Shown here piece after piece: positions 47,280-56,674 of a DNA stretch of 64,000 nucleotides (its first letter is position 1; every line of letters begins with the position of its first letter). The notes under the pieces were generated by a model. That model was not told the DNA's origin, searched no databases, and was given only the letters and a program-made list of their open reading frames with translations. This DNA comes from Pyrodictiaceae archaeon (GTDB lineage: Archaea; Thermoproteota; Thermoprotei_A; Sulfolobales; WANQ01), in assembly GCA_015521735.1 (NCBI GenBank), contig WANQ01000043.1, positions 59,187 through 123,186 of the forward strand. Reading direction: 5' to 3'. Both the position numbers and the translations under genes were made by a program.

Positions 47280-48326
47280 CTACTCTATTTTGAACTCAAT
47301 CATTCTAGCTTCAACATCTTCTAGGGTAGCACCAAGTCCTCCAATCCTAATTTTTTCTCCACTACTTTTCTCGATGACTATTGTTCTTATATGGTCTTCT
47401 GGAACTCTTATGACTTCTTTAACGTAGCCTTCAACTACTATTGGTCTACGGGTTCTTGTTTCGTATCCTTTTATGCGTGCCTTGATGTTTAGGTCTTGTT
47501 TTAGTGCTCTAGATGCTATATCCATTGCTAGCCATTGGTGTGTAAGAGTATATTCTTCTCCAGGTTTAACTTCTACTTCTTTTACTGGTTTAGCTAGTCT
47601 CCAGTAGCCGAAGTAGAATACTTCGTTTACTATTAGTATTAGCTCCCATTCACGTGAATGCATTGTATAGTTTTCTCCAACAACCATTACGTCTGCTAGG
47701 TCTACTTCAACCATCCTAACAATACCAGTGGGAAGTAGTCTTAGTTCTAGCCTATTTAGTGCTGAGAACCTCTTAGTAACGTATTCTTCTACATCACTAC
47801 CTATTGCAACTAAGCCTATAATCGACTTAGTGTTTTTGGATAGTTTTTCTGCTATTGGTATGTATAGTTTATCTAGCATAACTTTATCAGCTGAGAGGAA
47901 TCCATCGTATCTCATATCCATTAGTATTCTTCTAGCCTTCTCTAAGCCTGAGTCAATGCTATAGTTTATCCATATTAGTGGTTCACGTTCACGTACTCCT
48001 CCTAGAGAGTATAGCCTTGTTAACTCTTCTAGTAGTCTAGCAGCTCTACTATATATGTCGTCAACGTATTTCTTGATGTAGAGTTCTAATGCTACGTTAG
48101 GTGGTAAAGCCTTGTATGTTCTAGGTCTACCTATCTTTACTTCTACAAGCCCCTTCCTAAGCAGTGTATCTAGTATCTCGTATACTCTTGGCTGTGGAAT
48201 ACCTGCTCTAGAAGCTATTTCGGGTGCTGATGCTTCACCAACCTCTATTAGGGCTAGGTAGGCCTTAGCCTCATAGCCTTTAATACCTATTGACTCAAGT
48301 AGCTCTATTAGCCTATTCTTATCCAT
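47280..48326 (-). CDS. TrmB-family transcriptional regulator
   Basis: LLESIGIKGYEAKAYLALIEVGEASAPEIASRAGIPQPRVYEILDTLLRKGLVEV. Confidence 0.88.
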   Translation of the reverse strand: MDKNRLIELLESIGIKGYEAKAYLALIEVGEASAPEIASRAGIPQPRVYEILDTLLRKGLVEVKIGRPRTYKALPPNVALELYIKKYVDDIYSRAARLLEELTRLYSLGGVREREPLIWINYSIDSGLEKARRILMDMRYDGFLSADKVMLDKLYIPIAEKLSKNTKSIIGLVAIGSDVEEYVTKRFSALNRLELRLLPTGIVRMVEVDLADVMVVGENYTMHSREWELILIVNEVFYFGYWRLAKPVKEVEVKPGEEYTLTHQWLAMDIASRALKQDLNIKARIKGYETRTRRPIVVEGYVKEVIRVPEDHIRTIVIEKSSGEKIRIGGLGATLEDVEARMIEFKIE

Positions 48327-48526
48327 GAAATCCCCCTATACAGCTAAGCACTTAGTGTCTATGACTGGCTAGTAGGCTAGTATACTACTGCCGCATAGTA
48401 TAGTCGGATGTTGAACTAAATATGTTTATGTTACTCGAATTCTGGGATAAAGCGTCAGTATAAGATAAGAACCCTGGAATGCTTGTTAAAGTTAATGTGT
48501 TAGGGATACTGTTTAGGTGAACCTAG

Positions 48527-49798
48527 TTGTATGATTTATCTAGGAGGCTTTACAAGTACGTTGAGCCTCGTAGAGCTCTTGAAATACTTGTTAACGGGTT
48601 AAAGCCTAGTATAATGGAGGTGGATGTTAGGAAGTCTCATGGCATGGTGCTTGCAGAAGACGTTTACTCCCCCATAGATAGGCCTTGGACTAACCTATCA
48701 CATGTTGACGGCTTTGCTGTACGTGTTGAAGATGTTAGGAGTGCTAGTAGTGTTAACCCGGTTAAACTTAAAGTGGTTGAAGGTGTTGATTCTAGGAATG
48801 CACATAACTATAGGATTGGTAGGGGTGAAGCAGTATACGTTGAAACAGGTTATCCTATTCCAGAGGGAGCAGACGCAGTTATTCCCGTGGAATCAGTTAG
48901 AGTTGAGGAGGGCTATGTATACGTTTACGCTAATGTAGGGAAGGGATACAATGTAACACCTAGAGGAGGAGACGTTAGCAGAGGAGAGATCATAGCGCGT
49001 AGAGGTACAGTGGTTACTCCAGCACTACAAAAGCTACTAATAGACTTAGGAATACCTTCAGTTAAGGTCTACCGTAAACCAGTTATCATGGTATATGGTG
49101 TAGGGGATGAGCTAGTAGAGGATGTAGTACCTCCATCTACAACCATGATACCTAATTCTTCAGCCTACATGGTTAAAGGAGTATTAGAGTATTATGGTGG
49201 AGTAGTTGAGAAAACAAGCATATTACCTGATAACCCAGGCGTCATAGCTGAAACAATATCTCAGGACTTAGAGGAGGCTGACATTGTTGTAACTATTGGA
49301 GGAGTATCTATGGGGCCAAGAGACTATACGTGGACTACTCTTGTAGAAAAACTAGGAGCTACATCATATTTCAGAGGATTGATGGTTCAACCAGGTAGAG
49401 CTACAAGTGGGCTAAGAGTAAGAGATAAGGTGATTGTAAACTTACCCGGACTACCTCAGTCAACACTTACGGGGCTAGTATTCATCCTGATACCATTAGT
49501 GAACTATCTTAGAGGTATAGGAGCCTACATAAAATTACCATACACTAAGGCTAAGAACAAGGAGACTACTAGGATAGAGAAATACCCAGGATTCCAGAGA
49601 GTAAGGTATGTAGAACTAAGTAATGGCTATGCGAAAATACTCTCCGACATAGACTCATACTATGTTAAGCCAATAGCATTAGCAGATGGATTCACCATAA
49701 TACCGCCAGGTAAGACCTTGGTAAAGGAGGGAGAAGAAGTAAAAGTATACCACCTACCACCATTACACAACATAAGAATTGTCGATAAGATACCATAG
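48527..49798 (+). CDS. moeA: Molybdopterin molybdenumtransferase MoeA
   Basis: RPWTNLSHVDGFAVR; PEGADAVIPVE; TIGGVSMGPRDYT; VNLPGLPQSTLTGL. Confidence 0.92.
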   Translation: MYDLSRRLYKYVEPRRALEILVNGLKPSIMEVDVRKSHGMVLAEDVYSPIDRPWTNLSHVDGFAVRVEDVRSASSVNPVKLKVVEGVDSRNAHNYRIGRGEAVYVETGYPIPEGADAVIPVESVRVEEGYVYVYANVGKGYNVTPRGGDVSRGEIIARRGTVVTPALQKLLIDLGIPSVKVYRKPVIMVYGVGDELVEDVVPPSTTMIPNSSAYMVKGVLEYYGGVVEKTSILPDNPGVIAETISQDLEEADIVVTIGGVSMGPRDYTWTTLVEKLGATSYFRGLMVQPGRATSGLRVRDKVIVNLPGLPQSTLTGLVFILIPLVNYLRGIGAYIKLPYTKAKNKETTRIEKYPGFQRVRYVELSNGYAKILSDIDSYYVKPIALADGFTIIPPGKTLVKEGEEVKVYHLPPLHNIRIVDKIP

Positions 49799-49937
49799 CA
49801 AGTATTCTCTAAGGAACCATGCTGGTAAGAAGATGGAAGAGTATGCTGTTATGAGCTATGCTTCCTACTATAGTCTTCTACTATAGATGGAGTAGCACAT
49901 GTTTTTGCATTACCTGTATTCTTTATGGCTTGTTAGG

Positions 49938-50393
49938 CTATAGTTCTTGTATTTGCTTGTAAAGTTGTTCTACGTCTTTGTACGGGTATACATCTATTTC
50001 CCCATTGTGTTCAACCAATATTATTACTGGCTCCTTCACCTTATTCCCTTCTACGCATTTTCTTGCTTTGAAACGTATTAGCTTGAATATGAGTGTAAAG
50101 TCTCCTTTAACTTTTATCTTCTTCTTATCAGATTCCTCTATTATTATCCTTGGTATATCTACTAGTTTAGTATCAGGCTTTACTATGATTTTTAGTGGAG
50201 CTGTTGCAAGCCTATATGCTACTAGTGTTTCCTTAGCCAACCTTATCTTCTCCATAGCACTTTTCTCAGCAAATGCTATTGCTTGATGAGACACATTTAG
50301 CTTCCTAGCTACTTCTCTTAAAGTTAAACCCCTTGCCCTCAGCTTCAATACCCTTAACTGGTTTTCTGTAAGCAATCCATACCTTTTAGGCAA
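49938..50393 (-). CDS. Tfx-family HTH DNA-binding protein
   Basis: LLTENQLRVLKLRARGLTLREVARKLNVSHQAIAFAEKSAMEKIRLAKETL. Confidence 0.8.
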   Translation of the reverse strand: MPKRYGLLTENQLRVLKLRARGLTLREVARKLNVSHQAIAFAEKSAMEKIRLAKETLVAYRLATAPLKIIVKPDTKLVDIPRIIIEESDKKKIKVKGDFTLIFKLIRFKARKCVEGNKVKEPVIILVEHNGEIDVYPYKDVEQLYKQIQEL

Positions 50394-50487
50394 GCCTACA
50401 CCCTTACGTATTTAGCTATTCTCTAAGGTATATAAGCTAAATAGCATTGCATTGAAACGATAAAGCTATAGACAGAGAAAATCAACT

Positions 50488-50645
50488 ATGGTGTCCCGTG
50501 TATGGTGGTAAGGGTTAAACCCCCTTGTTAGAAAGCTGTATGGGACTTGTAATCACCTGCTGGGATTGCGGAAAAAGGGCCCCGTCACAGCGGTAGCCCA
50601 GATCATCCCATTTCTGGTATCTGGGCCCGCTACTCCAGGGCCCCT
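50488..50645. ncRNA. Candidate multi-stem structured RNA/leader between moaC and the Tfx-like gene
   Basis: GGGCCC(50577)/GGGCCC(50638); AGCGG-TA-GCCCAGAT (50589-50603) with ATCTGGGC-CCGCT (50619-50631); on the minus strand the loop contains CCA-GAAA-TGG; upstream hairpin AAGGG..CCCTT. Confidence 0.45.
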
Positions 50646-50805
50646 AGTATACTAGTTTAGGCTAACCTAGCTTATAAAACATTGTAAAAGTAATACACAG
50701 AGTGTATTGGTAAGGATTTGTCCATACAGTGCTCTAAGGGGTGAAGTCTAAGGATAGGGTATAACTGGGATGCTTTGTTGTGTGGTGGGCTATGAGGGGT
50801 TAGGC

Positions 50806-51255
50806 TTAGTTGTTGGTTAATGGTTTCTTTGTTTTTGATACTACTTTTATATACTCTATCCTTGTATGAGGGTATTGTCCTTGAGGGTCTTTTTCATACT
50901 TCTTAACCATGTCCCATATGTTGAGTAAGGCTACTGTTACTCCTACTAGTGCTTCCATTTCTACTCCTGTCTTAGCTGTTGTTTTCACCTTTACCGTTAC
51001 TTTTATTCTCTCACTATCAATTACCTTGTAGTCTACTTGTACATGGGTTATTGGTATATTATGGCATAGCGGTAATATGTTCCACGTGTTTTTTACTGCA
51101 TTTATTGCAGCTATCCTCGATACTGTGAAGACGTCCCCCTTCTCTACTTCTCCTTTAACTATTTTATCTATTGTTTCTTTTCTTAGCCTTATAACGCCCT
51201 CTGCTACTGCTTCCCTATACACTACCTCTTTCCCAGTTATATCAATCATCGACAA
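50806..51255 (-). CDS. moaC: Cyclic pyranopterin monophosphate synthase MoaC
   Basis: MIDITGKEVVYREAVAEG; LPLCHNIPI; GVEMEALVGVTVALLNIWDMVK. Confidence 0.92.
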   Translation of the reverse strand: MSMIDITGKEVVYREAVAEGVIRLRKETIDKIVKGEVEKGDVFTVSRIAAINAVKNTWNILPLCHNIPITHVQVDYKVIDSERIKVTVKVKTTAKTGVEMEALVGVTVALLNIWDMVKKYEKDPQGQYPHTRIEYIKVVSKTKKPLTNN

Positions 51256-52213
51256 GACTTACTTCCTCTAAGGTTTTAGTAGACCAGATTCTCTTATACA
51301 CGCCTAGGTCTTTGAATTTAAAATATGGTTCTCTCAGCCTTACTGCTTCCCTGAACTTTTCTTCTAACTGTTTCTCGTCTCTATTAATTATTGCTGGCCT
51401 CATGTCTACTGTTCTGTTAACGTATATACATGTTTTAAGTTTACCATCAGGTGTTGCCCTAAGCCTTGTGCATCGTGCACATAGTAGTGGGTTACCATAG
51501 CCTTTTACTATTGACACCTTTATTCCCGTAGGCATTACGTATGTTGGCCTGAACTGGAATTCTCTATAGTATTTCTTAATGCTATGTTTTTCTAAGTATT
51601 CTTCTATTTCTTTTAGCGGGTAGTGTAGTTTCCAGTATTCTTCTCCTACTAGTCCTAGAGGTATTAGTTCTATTATGTTTAGGTCTAGTCCATGTTTTTC
51701 GGCAAAGCCTATTATGTCCTTGTACTCTTTTGAGTTAAGTGATAGTACGAGGTAGTCTATCTTTACCTTAATTCCTGCTTGTTTTGCGGATTTTATTCCT
51801 TCAATTACTTTTTCTAGTCTACCTCTTGTTATTTCATAGAATGTGTAGGGGTTTAGTGAGTGTAAGCTTATGTTTACTTGTTCTAGTCCTGCATTTGCTA
51901 GTTTATCTGCGTAGTATTTTAGTAGTGACCCGTTTGTAACCATGGATACTTTTCCTCCAGCATTATGTATTTCTTCTACTATTTCATGTATGTCTCCTCG
52001 TACCAGTGGTTCGCCTCCAGTTAACTTGTAGTTCACTATACCTAGCTTTACTCCTACTTTTGCTACGAAACCCCATTCCCAAGGCTCTAGTTCTACTATA
52101 GGATTAGTGAATATTCCTTCACGGTGACAGAATATGCATTCATGGTTACATCTCAGTGTTACACTTATTCTTAAGTGTGTTACAGGTCTACCGTAGCGAT
52201 CTACTAGAACCAT
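51242..52213 (-). CDS. moaA: GTP 3',8-cyclase MoaA
   Basis: LRISVTLRCNHECIFCHREG; KLTGGEPLVRGD; C-terminal CARCTRLRATPDGKLKTC. Confidence 0.92.
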   Translation of the reverse strand: MVLVDRYGRPVTHLRISVTLRCNHECIFCHREGIFTNPIVELEPWEWGFVAKVGVKLGIVNYKLTGGEPLVRGDIHEIVEEIHNAGGKVSMVTNGSLLKYYADKLANAGLEQVNISLHSLNPYTFYEITRGRLEKVIEGIKSAKQAGIKVKIDYLVLSLNSKEYKDIIGFAEKHGLDLNIIELIPLGLVGEEYWKLHYPLKEIEEYLEKHSIKKYYREFQFRPTYVMPTGIKVSIVKGYGNPLLCARCTRLRATPDGKLKTCIYVNRTVDMRPAIINRDEKQLEEKFREAVRLREPYFKFKDLGVYKRIWSTKTLEEVSLVDD

Positions 52214-52302
52214 AGCCTAGCATCTCCTACTATGAGTTAGATGGCCTAGTAAGTGGTATTTATTCCTTTGCCTGGTGGAACAGTGTATATGTGTGTGTAC
52301 TA

Positions 52303-55300
52303 TTAGTTCTTAGAACTGGTTGCTAGTAGGTATTTCACGTAGTTTGCTCTAGAGCTTACTTCAATGTATTTTCTTAATGCTTCAACCTCTGTTTCCATTA
52401 ACTTACTATAGCCTTTATCCTTGATCTTAGATACTATTTTATGTATTTCCTCTATACGTGGAGGCTTAGGGTAATTGAATATTTTTACTGTAGCATCTAT
52501 TATTCTATCGTTTGGTGTTGATTCAAGCCATGTCCCCTTAATAGTATTTGACAGTTCTATTGAGGATTCCTCTATTATTGTTGGGAGCTTCCTTAACCTT
52601 GCTTTCCTAAGGCTGTAGGCCATGTTTTTTGATGGCACGATTATCTTGTAGTCCTCATAGTATAGTAGTTCGTCAACTATATTCTCTATTCTTCTAAGCT
52701 CTTCTGGAGGTTTTATTCCTGGAGCAGCAAGTATTAGATCCACATATGTGTAGTTTTCTTCTCCATCAAATACTGTTAATGCTACTAGTAGTCTTGGTAG
52801 GGAGAAAACGTCTCCTCTATCAATTTCCTCTATTATTGCGTCTACGACGGCTATTTTGAGTGCTCTACTAGGTTTAGGTATACTAGTTAATTTGTCGAGT
52901 AGTTCTACTTGTACTTCTCTATCCCTTAATATGTAGTCTATTGCTTTAGCCGCATACTCCTTTACTATACCCCAGTCTATGTTTAATGATAGGAAGTCTG
53001 CATAGGCTAGTTCATCTACTTGGTTAAGTAGTATTAGGTCTAGGTCGTCTGGAGTATATGATAATACTTTTCTCTTTACATCATACCAGTCTAGTGTGTT
53101 TATTAGATTGCATGCTTCTGGTTCATGTAGTTCAAAGAACTTTTTATCACCAACTTTTTCTACACCATACATTATTGTTTCAAAACCTATACCGTAGAGT
53201 CTTCTCAATACTATCATTATGTAGGCTAGTCCTAGTCTTAGTAGTGATGTATCTAGTGTTTCGTCTACTTCGTATATGTATCCGTAAGTGTAGTCACGGT
53301 ATTCGCCGTTAACAGTTGATGGGACGTATATGGTTTTCTTATCTCTTGTTACAACGTGTCTTCCCCCAATGCTTACTATTTTAGGTTTTTCTGAAGACAC
53401 TATCCATACTACGCGGTTAGGTACTTTTATTAATTGGCCAAAACCATTTCTTGGTGGATAGACTACGCAGTGTACGTGTGTCATTATCTTACCAGTTGCT
53501 AGGTCTTTAACTAGGCTTGGTTCTTCACCCCATCGTCTCTTAACTTCTATGTATTCTTCGTAGGCTTCTCCTAGTGCATCGTCTTCCCAGAACTTTATCT
53601 CCCATAAGGGTTTCTCGTAGACTGCTACAACTGTTCTTCTCTTACCTACTATGCGGTGTCTTATCACCATTGAATCACTTGAATAGTCTATGCATCCTAT
53701 TTGGAATCTTTCTACTAGGTCGCAGTGTCCTATTGGTTCGAGAGGTTTTACTCTATCTTTTGACTCAATGTATCGTTTTATACCGTAGGGTGGTGCGAAT
53801 TCGTAGAATCCTAGTCTATCCCATATCCATTTCAGCTTCTTTTTATTAACTCCATCCTTCTTCAATACTCCTACTTTCTTCAATACTTCTTCTTCTCCTT
53901 TATCTAGTTCTCCGGTAATGTATGGTGAGATCGTCTTGGCTATTCCTGTAAATAGTTTTATGTACATGTTGTCTTTATTGAATATTGTTTTCTCTAGGGG
54001 TAGGCTAAGCCATTTACGTAGTGCTTCTATTCCCTTGGATAAGAGTTCCCAATCCCATCTACTACCAGGTATTATTATTGTCTCCGTGAACGGTATGTGT
54101 TTTCTCCTACCCTTCCTACCCTCCCTCTGTATGAATTCTCTAACATCCTCTGGTAAGCCAAGGTGTACTATTCTTACAACTAACCCTATATCTATTCCCT
54201 GTGTTAGTGTTCTAGGACTAACTATCACTTTTACTTTCCCGGATCTAGCTTGTTCTTCTATTACTTCTCTTTGCTCCTTAGAAACTAGGTGGTGGTGTAC
54301 TGCTATTCTATCACTGTAGTGGGGATTTACATTCCTAACTCGTTTAGCTACTTCTTCTGCTCTAGCTATGCTTCTAGTAAAAACTATTGTTACGCCATCG
54401 TCGTCTAGGTACTTTGATATGATTTCAGCATAGTCTAGTCCTAGTCTTGGTACATTGTATCCTAGTGCTTCTAGGTATGATAGGACTCTATAGGGGTTCT
54501 TCTTAAACTCGTTGAAGTCTCTTAAAGCATTCAACACGTCTTCATCAACATCTCTACGGCCCTGTAATTCGCTGTAGAGATCCTTTATTTTACTCCATAT
54601 GTCTTCTAGCTTTTTACCTAGTACTATTACTAAGTGGTTTTCTACGTGGAATGGTTTACCATCAATTACTACGTAGTCTCTACCCGTTTTCTCTTTTAGG
54701 AATTCGCCTAGGTCTCTTGGGTTTGCTAGAGTAGCTGTTAGTATTACTACTTGGGGTTTTGTTTCTGATAGGTATGAGACTATATCTATCATGGCCATGA
54801 GTAATGCTAGGCTACGTGGTCCGTAGAAGTCTAGTTCGTCTATTACTATTAGGTTTAGCCTACGTAGTACTGGTTCAAGTAGACTAGTTGAGGGTTTTAC
54901 TATGTATTTTTTAACCTCGTGTAGTAGGAATGCTGGGTTAGTTATGATTAGCTGTGACTCTATTATTCTTCTGCGAAGCCATGGTAAACCGTATTCTTTC
55001 ATATACTTGTCTCTTCTAGGTGCATCTAGTTGGAGCACTTTTACTCCAACAGCATCTGCGTAAGCTGTTATTCTCCTAACCTGGTCATTTGATAATGCTA
55101 GTGTTGGATAAACTGCTATTGCATTGAAGTCACTATCACTTCGAGCTTTTTTCAGAAAGTATATTATCCACGCTTCCGTTTTACCAGAGCCAGTACCAGA
55201 ACGTAAGATAATGTTCTTGCCTTCTAATAATTCTTTGTAAGCTCTATATTGGTGGGTATACAGCTTACTGGACGCTATATCTATACTTCCTATATTCTTG

Positions 55301-55431
55301 AATTCTGGTATTATATCTGTGAAGCTAACATTTACTCTATCGGGCTCCACAGCTGGCTCAGTCTCACATACTATGCTATAACCCAGTAATTCTAGAGTTG
55401 TCCTGCTATCAGTGATCTTCAAGACCGCCAT
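52303..55431 (-). CDS. Large DEAD/DEAH-type superfamily 2 helicase
   Basis: LRSGTGSGKTEAW; VIDELD; LTATLANP; QREGRKGRR. Confidence 0.85.
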   Translation of the reverse strand: MAVLKITDSRTTLELLGYSIVCETEPAVEPDRVNVSFTDIIPEFKNIGSIDIASSKLYTHQYRAYKELLEGKNIILRSGTGSGKTEAWIIYFLKKARSDSDFNAIAVYPTLALSNDQVRRITAYADAVGVKVLQLDAPRRDKYMKEYGLPWLRRRIIESQLIITNPAFLLHEVKKYIVKPSTSLLEPVLRRLNLIVIDELDFYGPRSLALLMAMIDIVSYLSETKPQVVILTATLANPRDLGEFLKEKTGRDYVVIDGKPFHVENHLVIVLGKKLEDIWSKIKDLYSELQGRRDVDEDVLNALRDFNEFKKNPYRVLSYLEALGYNVPRLGLDYAEIISKYLDDDGVTIVFTRSIARAEEVAKRVRNVNPHYSDRIAVHHHLVSKEQREVIEEQARSGKVKVIVSPRTLTQGIDIGLVVRIVHLGLPEDVREFIQREGRKGRRKHIPFTETIIIPGSRWDWELLSKGIEALRKWLSLPLEKTIFNKDNMYIKLFTGIAKTISPYITGELDKGEEEVLKKVGVLKKDGVNKKKLKWIWDRLGFYEFAPPYGIKRYIESKDRVKPLEPIGHCDLVERFQIGCIDYSSDSMVIRHRIVGKRRTVVAVYEKPLWEIKFWEDDALGEAYEEYIEVKRRWGEEPSLVKDLATGKIMTHVHCVVYPPRNGFGQLIKVPNRVVWIVSSEKPKIVSIGGRHVVTRDKKTIYVPSTVNGEYRDYTYGYIYEVDETLDTSLLRLGLAYIMIVLRRLYGIGFETIMYGVEKVGDKKFFELHEPEACNLINTLDWYDVKRKVLSYTPDDLDLILLNQVDELAYADFLSLNIDWGIVKEYAAKAIDYILRDREVQVELLDKLTSIPKPSRALKIAVVDAIIEEIDRGDVFSLPRLLVALTVFDGEENYTYVDLILAAPGIKPPEELRRIENIVDELLYYEDYKIIVPSKNMAYSLRKARLRKLPTIIEESSIELSNTIKGTWLESTPNDRIIDATVKIFNYPKPPRIEEIHKIVSKIKDKGYSKLMETEVEALRKYIEVSSRANYVKYLLATSSKN

Positions 55432-55485
55432 CCTTACAATGCATAGTTGTCCTCATTAATACACTCCTAGATATTATAGCAGATT

Positions 55486-56523
55486 CTAAATATTATTCCT
55501 CTTGGGCCTCACAAGTTCTCTTATAGTCATTATGTTAATTGTTGACTCAACAATATCAAGACTATATGCTCTAATCCTCCTTATACTATCGAGTATTAAA
55601 TGCATTTCAGGGAATCCTGTAAGATTGATAATGTTTTGTCTTACATGTTCCTCGGATCTCTTCAGCTCTTTGACTAATACTAGAACTTTGTTTACATAGC
55701 GTTTATCCATGTTTCTAAACCCTCTAATAGCGTTTACGTATGTTTCTCTCGTTTTACTAAATAAGTTCACTATTTGATCTGTTATTATTATCCTCTTAGC
55801 TGCTTTCAGCATATTTTTAGATATAAGGACAGCGTGGTCAGCTATTCTTTCAATACTCTTTACAGATATGACTACGTATAAGGCTTCTGGTAAAGCTGTT
55901 AAACCTAGCTGTGAAGGACTTAGCTCACCTAATAGTAGCTGGTTTAGCTGTCTCATGATTAATAAGAAGAGCTTGTCAACTACATCGTCTCTCTCAATGA
56001 TACTCTTAAGTATCCCCTCATCATATCGTATCAGGGTTCTTTCCACATCCTCTAGCATAGACCTAGTAGTATTCATCATTTTCTCTAACGCTTCAGACAT
56101 CGTAAGCGACGAGGTATTTATAACGGAATATAATGTTAGCTCGTTAGCCCTCTCCTCAAGTACTTCAAGTCCTATAGCCTTACTTTTAGCAGAATCTATG
56201 ATCCCACGTACAGCGTTGATGTCTACGTCCTTGTACCTTACCTTGATCACATTGTATCCAGCAAGATAAGCTGATAGAATCTCTATTATAGCGGTATTAA
56301 TATTGTCCGGGTTAACCTCGACCTCCTTGACCTTTATGCTTGTTTCTAGCCTAGTATATGGTGGTATTATCCTAAGCGTATAGTCTGGTAGGATATCGAT
56401 TAAGACTTCTGAACCTTGTGTTAACCCTACATTCCTTGCCCACTCCTTGGGTAAGGATATTATGAATGTTGAGCCACCAGTTACCTGTACTTTTCTCCTA
56501 ATAACGTTGCCCATGCTAAACAC
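55486..56523 (-). CDS. AbrB-type N-terminal domain + PhoU-like phosphate regulator
   Basis: GGSTFIISLPKEWARNVGLTQGSEVLI followed by PhoU-like helices; divergent from pst operon. Confidence 0.85.
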   Translation of the reverse strand: MFSMGNVIRRKVQVTGGSTFIISLPKEWARNVGLTQGSEVLIDILPDYTLRIIPPYTRLETSIKVKEVEVNPDNINTAIIEILSAYLAGYNVIKVRYKDVDINAVRGIIDSAKSKAIGLEVLEERANELTLYSVINTSSLTMSEALEKMMNTTRSMLEDVERTLIRYDEGILKSIIERDDVVDKLFLLIMRQLNQLLLGELSPSQLGLTALPEALYVVISVKSIERIADHAVLISKNMLKAAKRIIITDQIVNLFSKTRETYVNAIRGFRNMDKRYVNKVLVLVKELKRSEEHVRQNIINLTGFPEMHLILDSIRRIRAYSLDIVESTINIMTIRELVRPKRNNI

Positions 56524-56674
56524 CTTGACCTACACTCATTGGATTGTCAGTATATAGTCTGTATGCCAGCTATATATACCTATATACCTATTTAACATTT
56601 CTATATTCAATACATGCTCTGTAGGTAAGGATTATATAGATCATAGCGATAAGGGGGACACGAGGTAATAGAGG

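Noticed and set aside
47103-47324. 73-aa plus-strand ORF upstream of the TrmB-family gene
   Set aside because: Phe/Tyr/Cys-rich low-complexity translation of AT-rich DNA, overlaps the TrmB 3' end, no domain or conserved start context.
50577-50644. Possible tRNA gene because of GC-rich acceptor-like GGGCCC ends
   Set aside because: The internal sequence forms one long hairpin rather than a cloverleaf and no T-loop (GTTCRANNC) is present.
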